Numbered from the stretch's first letter, positions 16,430 to 26,503 are shown. The stretch is DNA of 64,000 nucleotides from Acidobacteriaceae bacterium (GCA_003134655.1 PLBY01000079.1:1-64000), one strand, 5' to 3'. Program-made: numbers and translations. The notes: generated by a model from the letters alone, not told the origin.

Positions 16430-17521
16430 CTAACTTCCTACATATCTCGCATACAGACTCCGCGCCACCGCCGTGTCGGTGGTGCCCTTGATGATGGCGC
16501 GGCCGTCGGGGAACAGTGTCATCTCGTAGGGATCGTGCCAGAACTTCAGAATGAAATCATTGTGGCGGACGACGCCGTGCGGCTGGAGGCGGCGGTCCAG
16601 TTCGGTGAAGTCGATGGGGCGTTGGCGCTCATGGATTTGCACGGAATTCCTGCCGCACAACGTGATATGCGCACGGCCCTCGCCGGCGAGGTGGACGAAG
16701 TCTCGCTGCCCGCATGCGCGGCAGCCGGGACGGGGTTTGGCAGCGGAGATCTCCGCGTGCTCGTTCGTCCAGACGTCGAACGAAAGCAGTGTTCGCCGCA
16801 ACTGGGGAGCGTTTGGTCCACCGACCAGAAACTTGAGCGCCTCGGTTGCCGCGACCGACGCCACCAGATTTACTGCTGAGTTGAGAATGCCGGAGGTCTC
16901 ACAGGTCTCGACCATGCCTCGCGGTGAGTCGGGAAAAATGCAGGCCAGGCAAGCTGTCTGCCCGGGCACAACATTCAGGGTTACAGCGTAGCTTCCGACG
17001 GCTGCGGAATAGATCCACGGAAGCGACCGGTGGACGGCGTAATCGTTGACCAGATAGCGAGTCTCGAAGTTGTCGGTGCCGTCGAGGATCAGCGACATTC
17101 CTTCGAGCAGGGCTTTAACGTTCGAAGGGACCAGGTCTTCGACCCTTGGTTCCACCACGATCTGGGAGTTGATGGCAGCGATTTTGCGCGCGGCGGCGAT
17201 CGCCTTGGGGATAGACTCTGCGGCATCCTTCTCGTCGAACAGCGACTGGCGCTGCAGGTTGCTGGGCTCGACATAATCCCGGTCGATGATGCGCAGCATG
17301 CCGACTCCGGAGCGGGCCAGCAACCCGGCCAGGGCGGAGCCGGTGGCGCCGCACCCCACGATTGCGACGCGCTCGCTTGCCAGTTTGCGCTGGCCTTCCG
17401 CGCCGATACCGCGGAACAGAACCTGCCGCGAATAGCGTTCGTCGTGATTGTCCGAACCGAGGTTGCGCTCAGAATTCCCGCTTCGTCCGCCCGGTTGTGT
17501 TTCCTGTGCCAAAGAGGTCAC
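16430..17521 (-). CDS. ThiF/MoeB/HesA-family E1-like adenylyltransferase
   Basis: Activates the C-terminal Gly of a sulfur-carrier protein (ThiS, MoaD or similar) by adenylation. The nucleotide-binding motif is VAIVGCGATGSALAGLLARSG (about 51-71). ERYSRQVLFRGIGAEGQRKL is the family N-terminus, and LILDGTDNFETRYLVNDYAV holds the catalytic Asp region. Zn cysteines appear as CLACIF and CRACGQ. At 363 residues it exceeds MoeB/ThiF (~250) by a C-terminal ~85-residue domain ending in FPDGRAIIKGTTD, seen in some acidobacterial and thermophile homologues. GTG start. It is divergent from bamA. No carrier protein gene is adjacent. Confidence 0.88.
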   Translation of the reverse strand: MTSLAQETQPGGRSGNSERNLGSDNHDERYSRQVLFRGIGAEGQRKLASERVAIVGCGATGSALAGLLARSGVGMLRIIDRDYVEPSNLQRQSLFDEKDAAESIPKAIAAARKIAAINSQIVVEPRVEDLVPSNVKALLEGMSLILDGTDNFETRYLVNDYAVHRSLPWIYSAAVGSYAVTLNVVPGQTACLACIFPDSPRGMVETCETSGILNSAVNLVASVAATEALKFLVGGPNAPQLRRTLLSFDVWTNEHAEISAAKPRPGCRACGQRDFVHLAGEGRAHITLCGRNSVQIHERQRPIDFTELDRRLQPHGVVRHNDFILKFWHDPYEMTLFPDGRAIIKGTTDTAVARSLYARYVGS

Positions 17522-17684
17522 CAGTATCAGTCTGCAAAACCTTTATTATAAGTGTCAGGCTCGCCGGTGGAGGATTTGCCAATGCCGGACTCGCCTTCAG
17601 AGCGTGAGCCTGAGTAATTCGTACAACAACTGCCGGGCGCATCCCATCGAAGTCAATAGCGCCTGGGCCCAAGGACACTGTTTG

Positions 17685-20600
17685 TTGAAACGGTACGCGA
17701 CACTTCTGACGGCGATGATCTTGCTGTGGTCTGTGGTGTTGGTGTTGGGGGCGGTCGGACAGAGTCCGGCGGGTCCGGCTCAAGCAAGCCCCTCCGAGGC
17801 GAAGCCTGCTCCTGCGAGTCCGCAGGAACCGCAGCTACCATCTGCGGCCGCGATGTCCGGGTACGAAGGGAAAGTTGTCCTATCGATCGAGATTCCCGGC
17901 GTCGCGGAAGGAGATCGCGCGCACTTCCTGCAGTTGCTGCCGCAGAAAGTCGGGGAACCGCTGGATCGCGGGCGCGTCCGCGACAGCATTCGCGTGCTCT
18001 ATGCCACGGGCCGCTTTGCCGACATCCAGGCGGAAGTTACCCCTTCGGGCCAGGGCGTCAGGCTGGCTTTCACTACCTCGTCCAATTTTTTCGTGGGAGC
18101 CGTCGACGTGGACGGGGCTCCAACTCGCCCCACTACGAACCAGATTGTCAACGCATCGAAATTCCAACTGGGAGAGCTTTACACGCGGGAGAAGCTCGAT
18201 CGTGCTCTGGAAAACGTACGGCAACTCATGCAGGAGGGCGGCTACTACCGGGCGCGAGTCACCGCCGAGAGCACGTCGAACGCGGCCACGCAGCAAGTCG
18301 ACATTCTGTTCCATATCACGCGCGGCGAGCAGGCGCACGTGGGGGAAGTGAAAGTTACGGGGACTTCCGCCCTGTCGTCCTACGAAGTGCAGAGAATCGC
18401 GCACATGAATCCCGGGGACAAGATCACCGTTGCCCGGGTGAGCGGGTCGCTGCAACGGCTGCGCAAGAAGTTCCAGAAGCAGAATCGCGCGCTGGCGCAA
18501 GTTTCCATTGCCGACCAGTCCTACCACGCTGAGAGGAATGCCGTGGACTTCACATTCCAGATCGATCCCGGCCCGGTGGTCGTGATCTATGCCCGGGGCT
18601 ACAAAGTCAGCCGCGGCGTCATGAAAAAAGAGATCCCGGTTTACGAAGAGAATGCCGTGGATGACGATCTGCTGAATGAAGGCAAGCGGAACCTCGTCGA
18701 CTACCTGCAAACGAAGGGTCACTTTGACGCCAAGGTCGAGATCCAAAAAGAAACTGACGCCAAGACCATGCGCGTGATTTATCAAATCGATCCTGGGCCC
18801 ATCCACAAGCTGGTTCTGGTGGAGATCACCGGCAATAAGGACTTTCTGGATACGGCAAAATTGCGATCCTACCTGCAGATCCAGCCCACGAGCCGCCTCT
18901 TGAGCCATGGCCGTTATAGCGAAGCCTTGCTCAAGAGTGACGTTGCGACTCTGGAAGGGCTCTACCGGTCCAGCGGTTTCCGGCAGGTTCAGATCACTAC
19001 CAAAGTGGACGATAACTACCACGGAGAAAACAAGCTGGCGGTTCACATCCACATTGAGGAAGGAGTGCGGACGATCGTTGGCGAGTTGCATGTGCTGGGC
19101 ACGCAGAAGGTCGCGGCCAGCGCGATTCCCGAACTAACGACGCAGCCGGGCCAGCCGTATTCCGAGCAGGATCTGGCGAACGATCGGGAAAGAATCCTCA
19201 GTTATTACTTCGATCACGGATTTCCCAACGCCACGCTCGATATCTCCACCAAGCCTTCACCCGATAAGCCCAATCGCGAAGATGTCACTTTCACGATCCA
19301 GGAAGGCGAGCGCTTCACCGTGAATCGGGTGATGGTGGCTGGAACCGAACACACGCGCGACTACGTCCTGCAGCGCGAGTTGCAGGTGCATGAGGGCGAT
19401 CCGCTCAGCCAGCAGGATCTTCTGGGTACTCAAACGCGACTTTATGATTTGGGCATCTTCAGCCAGGTGGACACGGCCGTGCAGAATCCAGAGGGCACCG
19501 ATCCGCAGAAAAATGTTCTGGTGCAGGTGAAGGAGGCCAAGCGCTACACCTTCACCTACGGTGTTGGATTGGAGTTCCAGACCGGGCAGCCGGCGGGGAC
19601 GACCGCACCGCAAGGGACTACCGGTGTGAGTCCCCGAGTTGAGTTTGACGTGACGCGGCTCAACTTTGGCGGCCGCAATCAGACGGTGACGTTCCAGTCC
19701 CATGTGGGTCGCCTGCAACAGCGCGGGCTGATCAGTTACGCGATCCCCAAGCTGTTCGACAACGACAAGTTCAAGCTGATCTATACAGTTTTTTACGACA
19801 ACAGTCTCGATGTGGCCACGTTCACTTCCGAGCGCCTGGAAGGAAAGATCGACCTGCGGCAACAGATCGGAAACTCCGGGCATGAGCCCGGGACCCGTCC
19901 AGGACCGAGTTCGATTACCTATCGCATGGATTTCCGTCTGGTGAAGGCGTATCACTTTGCGCAAGGCTTTTCTCCCGGCGAAATCACAGTCCTCTCTCTC
20001 CCGGCTCGCGTGGGCGGCCCCGGCTTCACCTACATCCGTGACAAGCGGGACAATCCCTTGGAAAGCACGAAGGGGAGTTATTTCACGCTGGATGGTTTTG
20101 CTTCGTCCAAGTACTTTGGATCAGAAGCCGATTTCGGCCGCGCCTTGGCGCAGAATTCCACGTACTACGCTTTTGGGGGGAAAGGGAAGGCCGGTCATCA
20201 GTACGTGTTCGCCCGCTCGACGACGATCGGCCTGGAGCAGCCCGTTAATGGAACCAGGGTTCTCCCTCCCGGTTCCTGCCCGCTGAATGCGGCGGCGGAG
20301 CCGACCTGCACCGACATCACCACCATCCCTTTGCCCGAGCAATTCTTTGCCGGTGGTGGCAACTCCCATCGCGGTTTCGGGTTAAATCAAGCAGGACCTC
20401 GCGACCCATCGTCCGGCTTCCCTGTCGGCGGTACGGCGCTGTTCGTCAATAATCTGGAACTGCGCTTCCCTCCGGTGACTCTGCCCTACTTTGGGGAAGG
20501 ATTTGGCTTTGCCATCTTCAACGATATGGGGAACGTTTTTACGGCCGGGCATGACATGTTGAAGGGACTGATGCGATGGCACCAGCCTAACCCTGCTCAG

Positions 20601-20864
20601 TGTTTGTTGACCGGAGGTACAACGAACCCCCAGTGTTATACCCAATTTAATAACTCCGGCTATGATTACACTTCACAGGCTGTTGGGATGGGATTGCGGT
20701 ACAAGACTCCCATCGGACCATTGCGTTTTGACTTCGGGTACAATCTGAATCCGACCCGCTATTTTCAGGCGCTTACTTTCGATGCGCAGGGAAACCCTCA
20801 GACCTTCGAGACCCCGCGCCTGCGTCACTTCAACGTATTTTTCAGCATAGGCCAGCCATTCTGA
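17685..20864 (+). CDS. bamA: Outer-membrane protein assembly factor BamA (multi-POTRA)
   Basis: Omp85-family protein that inserts beta-barrels into the outer membrane. I start at TTG 17685 (or 17682), because AAGGA lies just upstream and the first ~30 residues form a signal peptide (RYATLLTAMILLWSVVLVLG). The open frame extends to 17448, but that part overlaps the ThiF-like gene and has no signal. A series of POTRA domains (for example VGEVKVTGTSALSSYEVQRI, VGELHVLGTQKV, VNRVMVAGTEHTRDYVLQRE) fills about residues 60-620. A C-terminal barrel follows and ends in Phe (FFSIGQPF), the usual outer-membrane signal. At ~1059 residues it is longer than E. coli BamA (810). The stop overlaps the next ATG. 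Confidence 0.92.
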   Translation: MKRYATLLTAMILLWSVVLVLGAVGQSPAGPAQASPSEAKPAPASPQEPQLPSAAAMSGYEGKVVLSIEIPGVAEGDRAHFLQLLPQKVGEPLDRGRVRDSIRVLYATGRFADIQAEVTPSGQGVRLAFTTSSNFFVGAVDVDGAPTRPTTNQIVNASKFQLGELYTREKLDRALENVRQLMQEGGYYRARVTAESTSNAATQQVDILFHITRGEQAHVGEVKVTGTSALSSYEVQRIAHMNPGDKITVARVSGSLQRLRKKFQKQNRALAQVSIADQSYHAERNAVDFTFQIDPGPVVVIYARGYKVSRGVMKKEIPVYEENAVDDDLLNEGKRNLVDYLQTKGHFDAKVEIQKETDAKTMRVIYQIDPGPIHKLVLVEITGNKDFLDTAKLRSYLQIQPTSRLLSHGRYSEALLKSDVATLEGLYRSSGFRQVQITTKVDDNYHGENKLAVHIHIEEGVRTIVGELHVLGTQKVAASAIPELTTQPGQPYSEQDLANDRERILSYYFDHGFPNATLDISTKPSPDKPNREDVTFTIQEGERFTVNRVMVAGTEHTRDYVLQRELQVHEGDPLSQQDLLGTQTRLYDLGIFSQVDTAVQNPEGTDPQKNVLVQVKEAKRYTFTYGVGLEFQTGQPAGTTAPQGTTGVSPRVEFDVTRLNFGGRNQTVTFQSHVGRLQQRGLISYAIPKLFDNDKFKLIYTVFYDNSLDVATFTSERLEGKIDLRQQIGNSGHEPGTRPGPSSITYRMDFRLVKAYHFAQGFSPGEITVLSLPARVGGPGFTYIRDKRDNPLESTKGSYFTLDGFASSKYFGSEADFGRALAQNSTYYAFGGKGKAGHQYVFARSTTIGLEQPVNGTRVLPPGSCPLNAAAEPTCTDITTIPLPEQFFAGGGNSHRGFGLNQAGPRDPSSGFPVGGTALFVNNLELRFPPVTLPYFGEGFGFAIFNDMGNVFTAGHDMLKGLMRWHQPNPAQCLLTGGTTNPQCYTQFNNSGYDYTSQAVGMGLRYKTPIGPLRFDFGYNLNPTRYFQALTFDAQGNPQTFETPRLRHFNVFFSIGQPF

Positions 20865-21577
20865 TGGATAGAGTTCGTACAAATAAGATGATCGCAGTGG
20901 CCGCACTCGCCTTACTCATGAGCGCTCTCGTCCTGCCGGCGGCCCACGCCGGGCAGGTGATCGATCGCATCGTAGCCACCATTAACGGCCACATCATTCT
21001 GCAGAGCGACTGGGACGAAGCCATGTGCTACGAGTCCCTGCTCAACGGCAAGGCGATCAACCAGTTTTCGAACGAGGACCGCCGCGCCGTCCTCGACCGC
21101 CTGATTGATCAGGAACTTCTTGGGGAGCAGATGAAGTCGGCCTACTTCCAGCACGCGTCCGAGGCGGAGGCTGCTGCTCGCGTTGCCGAAGCGCGGAAGG
21201 CGTATCCGGAAGCGGCGACGACCGAAGGCTGGCAGTCGGTGCTAGCTCGGTTCGGGCTGGCCGAAAAAGATTTGATTTCGCACGTGCAGCAGCAGATCGA
21301 TCTCATGCGCCTGGTAGATGCCCGCCTGCGTCCCGCGGTGCAGATTGATTCCAAGACGATCGAGGCCTATTACCGCGAGAAATTTGTTCCCCAGCTGAAG
21401 CAATCCGGCGCAGGGGACGTGCCGCCGGCCGATGTTGCCGCCAAGATCCGCGAGTTGCTCACCGAGGAGAAGGTCAACGAACTGATGGTCTCCTGGCTCC
21501 AGTCCCTGCGCTCGGAAAGCAAAGTGAGCGTCCCGGGATCAGCCGGAGCCGCTGCAGAGGGAGTACAGTCGCGGTGA
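20864..21577 (+). CDS. SurA-like periplasmic chaperone (N-terminal domain only)
   Basis: A 237-residue exported protein with a signal peptide (about 1-29, cut near AHAGQ). The mature start VIDRIVATINGHIILQSDWD is the classic SurA/PpiD N-terminal chaperone strand, followed by LDRLIDQELL. No PPIase (rotamase) motif follows, so it would act as a chaperone without isomerase activity. Its ATG overlaps the BamA stop (TGATG) and its stop overlaps the GTG of TamB (GTGA), so the three are coupled. A role in delivering outer-membrane proteins to BamA is inferred from that context. Confidence 0.83.
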   Translation: MDRVRTNKMIAVAALALLMSALVLPAAHAGQVIDRIVATINGHIILQSDWDEAMCYESLLNGKAINQFSNEDRRAVLDRLIDQELLGEQMKSAYFQHASEAEAAARVAEARKAYPEAATTEGWQSVLARFGLAEKDLISHVQQQIDLMRLVDARLRPAVQIDSKTIEAYYREKFVPQLKQSGAGDVPPADVAAKIRELLTEEKVNELMVSWLQSLRSESKVSVPGSAGAAAEGVQSR

Positions 21578-24500
21578 CCAAATCCCCCGCCAGGCCGCGC
21601 CGCTGGTGGAAATATCTGCTGATTGCCACCGGTGTAGGGATCGTCGCCATGCTTGGCGCCCTCTGGTACACCACCACGGATTCTTTCCAGGCCTACGTTC
21701 GCAGCCGGATGGTCGCCGAAGTCGAGCGGATTACCGGTGGCCGCGCCCAGATCGGCAGCTTTCACGTTGTTCCGTTTCACCTGCAGGTCGAAGTGCGCGA
21801 TATTACCGTACGCGGGACGGAAGCCGCGACCGACCCTCCGCTGGTTCATGCCGACAGCCTGCGCGCGCAGGTAAAAATCATCTCGTTCCTGCGCACTGAG
21901 TTCGGCTTCTACTCAGTCACCCTCGATCATCCGGAGATTCGCATCGCGATCGGGCCAGACGGAACAACGAACATCCCTGCGCCGAAGGGAGTTCAGAAAC
22001 CTTCGGAGAAGACTCCGATCGAGCAGTTGTTTGCGTTGTCGATCGATCATCTTTCGGTACGGCGCGGCGAATTGCTGTGGGCAGACCGCAAAATTCCCCT
22101 GGACTTTGCCGTGCATGACACCAACGTGCAGATGGATTACTCGTTCCTGCGGGGACGCTACGAGAGCCATCTCGCGGTCGGCAAAGTGGACAGTAGCTTC
22201 GCAGACTTCCGTCCTTTCGCGTGGATGGCTACGGCCGAGTTCAGCCTGGCATCGACCTCCGTGGACGTCAAATCTCTGAAGTGGCAATCCGGCCGTTCTA
22301 CTCTGGAGGCGCGCGGACGCATCGACGATTTCCGCAATCCTCACCTGGACGGAAGCTACGAGGCGCACGTTGACCTCCAGGAGGCGGCCGCGATTGCTCG
22401 GCGGCGTGATCTGCGCGAAGGGACCGCCGAGTTCAAAGGCAGCGGCCGGTGGTCGCTGAGCGAGTTCTCCACCTCTGGCGTTCTGGCGTTGCGCGACGCA
22501 GGCTGGCAGGACGATCAGATCGTGCTCAAGAAAGCCAGCACGACCGCGGATTACACCGTGACGGATGAGCAGATCAAGCTCTCGAAGTTGCAGGGCAAGT
22601 TATTCGGCGGCAGTTTCGCGGGCGACGCACAGGTAGACAACTGGCTGCACGGTATCCCCCCGATGCCGCCGGGCAAGGTGAAGAAGGGCACGGAAAACTT
22701 TCCGGTGATTACCGCGGTGCGGCCTCCAGCGAAGAAGGGCGAAAAAGTAAAGCTGCCAGGCGTGCAGAGCGGCACGGTGCATGTTCGCTTGCGAGACGTT
22801 TCTGTCGCAGAGGTGGCGTCTGCCTTAAGCGTTCCCGCGCACCCGCTAGGACGATTCCGCCCCGCGGGCGCGGCCAGCGGCACCGTGGATGCACTTTGGA
22901 AAGGATCGTACCAGGATGCCGAGGTTGGATTTGCGCTTGAGGTGAACCCGCCCGCGCGTCCCGCCGCAGGCGAATTGCCGGTGACCGCCCACATTCAAGG
23001 CAAGTATCGCGCCGACAGTGACTCGCTGGAACTCGCGCAATTCAGCTTGACTACGCCGGCGTCGAAAATTCAGGCATCCGGGACTTTGGCGGCTTCCTCA
23101 ACGCTGCACTTTTCGGTTACCACTTCCAATGTGGAAGAGTGGCGGCCGCTGGTGGCGGCCCTGGGCGGTCCCGCCAACTTGCCGTTCCGCGTAGATGGCA
23201 GCGCGATCTTCAACGGTGTTGCCGGCGGAACATTTTCCGCGCCAACCCTGGCCGGAACGCTGGTTGCGGAGGACTTCGAATTCACCGTGCCTGCGACCTC
23301 GCGCACGCCCGTGCAAGCGGTGCATTGGGATTCGCTGGCGGCCAGTATCCAGTTCTCTTCGCATGATCTGGCGTTCCGCGGGGGCACTCTCAAACGCGGA
23401 GATACCAGCGCTGTTTTCGATATCACAGCCAATCTGCAGAATGGGAAGTTCACCGAAACGACTCCTTTCACGGCGCACGTGAACCTGCACAAGGTGGATG
23501 TTGCCTCGACTGCGGCGATCGCGGGCTTCGACGCTCCGGTTTCCGGAACGGCAGACGTGTCTCTTCAGATCACGGGTACGCGGGCGCATCCCCAGGGGCA
23601 AGGGCACATTCACGCGGAGAATGCCTCGGCCTATGGCGAGTCGATCGAAACGTTCGATGCCGACCTGCGCATGGCGGGGAGCGAGACCGTTCTCAATAAT
23701 ATTCATCTCACCCATCAGGACGCCGAGGTTTCCGGCACCGCCGCCTATACCCCGGCGACGCACGCGTTCCGCTTGGACCTGGCCGGAAAGAACTTTGACA
23801 TCGCGCGCATTCGCGAGATCCATTTGGACCCGTTGCCGATGACGGGTCGAGCCGACTTTACGCTGCAAGGCTCCGGCACGATTGAAAGTCCAGCGATCAA
23901 CGCCAAGGTTCACGTGCGCGACCTTACGCTCGACCGGGAACTCGCCGGCGGGCTCGATCTGGAAGCCACCACGAAAGACGGCGAACTGCATGTGACCGGA
24001 CGCTCCGAATTTCCCCATGGCAACCTCGCCGTTGAAGGCAGCGTCGTGATGCACGGGGACTATCCCGCGAACATTACAGCGCGGACGGATCACCTCGATC
24101 TCGATGCCTTGTGGCGCGCTTATTTGGGGCAGCAACTGACCGGCCACTCCTCGGTCAGCGGCATGATCAATATGGAGGGGCCACTGCGCTATCCGCGGCA
24201 ATGGAAGCTGAAGGGAACGGCCACCGATCTTGCCATCGAACTGGAATATGCCAAGTTGCACAACCAGGGTCCGGTGAGTTTCACGTATGCCGATATGACC
24301 GCCCACATCGATCCGGCGCACTTGGTGGGGGAGGGAACCGATGTCACCGGACACGGGTCGATTCATTTCGCGGGCGCGAAGGAGCTTGATCTGGCTGCCG
24401 ACGGCCAAATCGACCTCAAACTGCTGGGCAGTATGGTGCCGGATCTCTCCGTTTCCGGTCTGTCGACGATCCACATGACTCTAGGGGGTACGCTGAGCGA

Positions 24501-25674
24501 GCCGCTCCCGCAAGGCAGTGTCAAGATCAAGGATGGAACTGCCAACTATGCGGGATTGCCCAGCGGACTGAGCGACATGAACGGCTCGCTCACCTTCACG
24601 CGGGATCGCGCTCATATCGACCAACTGACGGCCCGCACCGGCGGCGGCACCCTCGACCTGAAAGGTGACGCGACCAACTACAACGGCCAGCTCAATTTCA
24701 ACCTTACCGCCGTGGGGAAAGAGGTGCGTCTGCGGTATCCCCCGGGCGTGAGTTCGACGGCGACGGCGGAACTGCACTGGGTCGGGAACCGCTCCGCTTC
24801 CATGATTTCCGGTGACATCCTGGTCACGAAGCTGGCAGTGACGCCCGGTTTTGACTTTGGCTCGTACCTGGAGCGAAGCCGCCAGTCGGCTGCAATCACT
24901 CCGGCGAATTCGCCACTGTACAACGTAAAGCTGGACGTATCCGTACGTACCGCGCCCGAACTGCAGATGAAGACAGCCGTGGCCCGTCTCTCCGGAGATG
25001 CTGATTTGCGCCTGCACGGGTCGGTGGCGCGCCCGAGCGTTCTCGGCCGCGCGGACATTCTGGAAGGCGACGCAACCTTCAACGGAATCAAGTTCCGCCT
25101 GGAGCGCGGCGACATTACGTTTGCCAATCCGGTGGCGATTGAACCTCAGGTCAACCTGCAGGCCACGACCCACGTGCGCAACTACGATCTCGACATCACT
25201 GTTACGGGGACTCCCGATCGCCTGAATGTGAACTATCGTTCGGAGCCGCCGCTGCCCAAGTCGGACATCATCGCCTTGCTGGCTCTGGGTCGCACCAGCG
25301 AGGAGTCGGAGCAATTGCAGCAGCAGTCCGGTCAGGGAGGTTTCACCGATCAGGCCACCAATCTCATCATCAGCCAGGCCATCAACTCCACCGTGAGCAG
25401 CCGCATGCAGAAACTCTTCGGGGTCAGCCGGATCAAGATCGATCCTCAGGGCCTGACCACCGAAACGAATCCCACGGCGCGAGGCCCGCAAGTCACGATC
25501 GAGCAGCAGTTCGCCAATAACATTACTCTCACCTACAGCACTAATGTTTCGCAGAGTTCGCAGCAGATTATTCAGGGCGAATATTACGTCAACCGCAATG
25601 TTTCGATTGTGGGCACGCGCGACCAAAACGGCGTGGTCAGTTTCGATGTCCGCATTCGGCGCCGCAAGAAATAG
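21574..25674 (+). CDS. tamB: TamB/DUF490-family translocation and assembly protein
   Basis: A 1366-residue AsmA-like protein of the TamB family, which spans the periplasm and helps outer-membrane protein or lipid transport. One N-terminal membrane helix (about 10-30, YLLIATGVGIVAMLGALWY) anchors it. A very long array of beta-strands follows, made of repeats like GxxVxGxVxLxG. The C-terminal ~350 residues carry the DUF490/TamB signature region (ALGRTSEESEQLQQQSG and YYVNRNVSIVGTRDQNG), ending in basic residues. GTG start, overlapping the stop of the SurA-like gene by 4 nt. Co-transcription with bamA supports the family assignment. Confidence 0.92.
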   Translation: MTKSPARPRRWWKYLLIATGVGIVAMLGALWYTTTDSFQAYVRSRMVAEVERITGGRAQIGSFHVVPFHLQVEVRDITVRGTEAATDPPLVHADSLRAQVKIISFLRTEFGFYSVTLDHPEIRIAIGPDGTTNIPAPKGVQKPSEKTPIEQLFALSIDHLSVRRGELLWADRKIPLDFAVHDTNVQMDYSFLRGRYESHLAVGKVDSSFADFRPFAWMATAEFSLASTSVDVKSLKWQSGRSTLEARGRIDDFRNPHLDGSYEAHVDLQEAAAIARRRDLREGTAEFKGSGRWSLSEFSTSGVLALRDAGWQDDQIVLKKASTTADYTVTDEQIKLSKLQGKLFGGSFAGDAQVDNWLHGIPPMPPGKVKKGTENFPVITAVRPPAKKGEKVKLPGVQSGTVHVRLRDVSVAEVASALSVPAHPLGRFRPAGAASGTVDALWKGSYQDAEVGFALEVNPPARPAAGELPVTAHIQGKYRADSDSLELAQFSLTTPASKIQASGTLAASSTLHFSVTTSNVEEWRPLVAALGGPANLPFRVDGSAIFNGVAGGTFSAPTLAGTLVAEDFEFTVPATSRTPVQAVHWDSLAASIQFSSHDLAFRGGTLKRGDTSAVFDITANLQNGKFTETTPFTAHVNLHKVDVASTAAIAGFDAPVSGTADVSLQITGTRAHPQGQGHIHAENASAYGESIETFDADLRMAGSETVLNNIHLTHQDAEVSGTAAYTPATHAFRLDLAGKNFDIARIREIHLDPLPMTGRADFTLQGSGTIESPAINAKVHVRDLTLDRELAGGLDLEATTKDGELHVTGRSEFPHGNLAVEGSVVMHGDYPANITARTDHLDLDALWRAYLGQQLTGHSSVSGMINMEGPLRYPRQWKLKGTATDLAIELEYAKLHNQGPVSFTYADMTAHIDPAHLVGEGTDVTGHGSIHFAGAKELDLAADGQIDLKLLGSMVPDLSVSGLSTIHMTLGGTLSEPLPQGSVKIKDGTANYAGLPSGLSDMNGSLTFTRDRAHIDQLTARTGGGTLDLKGDATNYNGQLNFNLTAVGKEVRLRYPPGVSSTATAELHWVGNRSASMISGDILVTKLAVTPGFDFGSYLERSRQSAAITPANSPLYNVKLDVSVRTAPELQMKTAVARLSGDADLRLHGSVARPSVLGRADILEGDATFNGIKFRLERGDITFANPVAIEPQVNLQATTHVRNYDLDITVTGTPDRLNVNYRSEPPLPKSDIIALLALGRTSEESEQLQQQSGQGGFTDQATNLIISQAINSTVSSRMQKLFGVSRIKIDPQGLTTETNPTARGPQVTIEQQFANNITLTYSTNVSQSSQQIIQGEYYVNRNVSIVGTRDQNGVVSFDVRIRRRKK

Positions 25675-25712
25675 AATTACTTCTCGCGGGAAACAGATTC
25701 CCGAATCTCTGA

Positions 25713-26381
25713 ATGGACTTCTCCGACAATAGTTCTCTATTCGCCAGCCTGCGCGCACACATGGTCGACGCCCAGCTGCGCGCACGCGGCGTGAAAGATG
25801 AGCGGGTGCTCGATGCCATGGCGCGAGTGCCGCGCCACGAGTTCGCGCCAGAACGCTATCGACATCAGGCGTATGACGATCATCCTCTGCCTATCGGGGA
25901 AGGCCAAACGATCTCCCAGCCATACATCGTTGCGCTCATGCTGGAAGCGCTGGCGCTTTCGCCCGCCGACAGGGTTCTCGAAGTTGGTACCGGGTCGGGC
26001 TACCTGACAGCGTTGCTCGCCGAACTGGTGGCGCGGGTGTTCTCGGTGGAGCGTCACGCCGCGCTGGCGGGCGCGGCGCGGGATTTGCTGGTGCGCCTCG
26101 GATACACGAACGTCAAGGTAATTGTGGGCGATGGTACCCAGGGATTTGCGGAGGCTGCGCCTTACGATGCAATCATCGTTTCGGCCGCGGCCGCAGAGGT
26201 GCCCGTCGCGCTACTCGCCCAGTTAGCCGAGGGCGGGCGAATGATTCTACCGGTGGGTACAGCGGATTCTCAGCAACTGCAGTTGATCCGCATAGAAGGC
26301 GGACAGCCGCGAATCGCGTTGCGCGAACTGTGCCGGTTTGTGCCGCTGGTTTCGGACACTCATCAGGGTCGAGTTCAGTAG
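25713..26381 (+). CDS. pcm: Protein-L-isoaspartate O-methyltransferase
   Basis: Methylates isoaspartyl residues in damaged proteins, using S-adenosylmethionine. It has 222 residues. Family motifs: VPRHEFAP (about 40-47), GEGQTISQPYIVALM (substrate loop), and the SAM-binding VLEVGTGSGYLTALLAEL with VGDGTQGF. The C-terminus ends LCRFVPLV, as in the family. It begins 38 nt after tamB on the same strand and may belong to the same transcript. Confidence 0.93.
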   Translation: MDFSDNSSLFASLRAHMVDAQLRARGVKDERVLDAMARVPRHEFAPERYRHQAYDDHPLPIGEGQTISQPYIVALMLEALALSPADRVLEVGTGSGYLTALLAELVARVFSVERHAALAGAARDLLVRLGYTNVKVIVGDGTQGFAEAAPYDAIIVSAAAAEVPVALLAQLAEGGRMILPVGTADSQQLQLIRIEGGQPRIALRELCRFVPLVSDTHQGRVQ

Positions 26382-26402
26382 GGTCGCGAAATAAGTATGC
26401 CC

Positions 26403-26449
26403 TGTCATCCTGATCTGAGCTGTCATCCTTCGCTTCGCTCAGGATGACA
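26403..26449. repeat. TCATCCTGA-type inverted repeat
   Basis: TGTCATCCTGA (26403-26413) and TCAGGATGACA (26439-26449) form an 11-bp perfect inverted repeat. A nested second unit, TGTCATCCTTCGCTTCGCTC, folds on the same right arm. It sits after pcm and could act as a terminator-like structure. Related units occur near 3595 and 16251. Confidence 0.65.
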
Positions 26450-26503
26450 AGGCATCGCACGCAATCGAGTTGAGACCCCAGGTCCTGCATTACAATCGAC
26501 TCC

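Noticed and set aside
17448-17684. N-terminal extension of BamA by 79 residues
   Set aside because: It overlaps the divergent ThiF-like gene, starts at TTG without a ribosome site and would place the signal peptide inside the protein.
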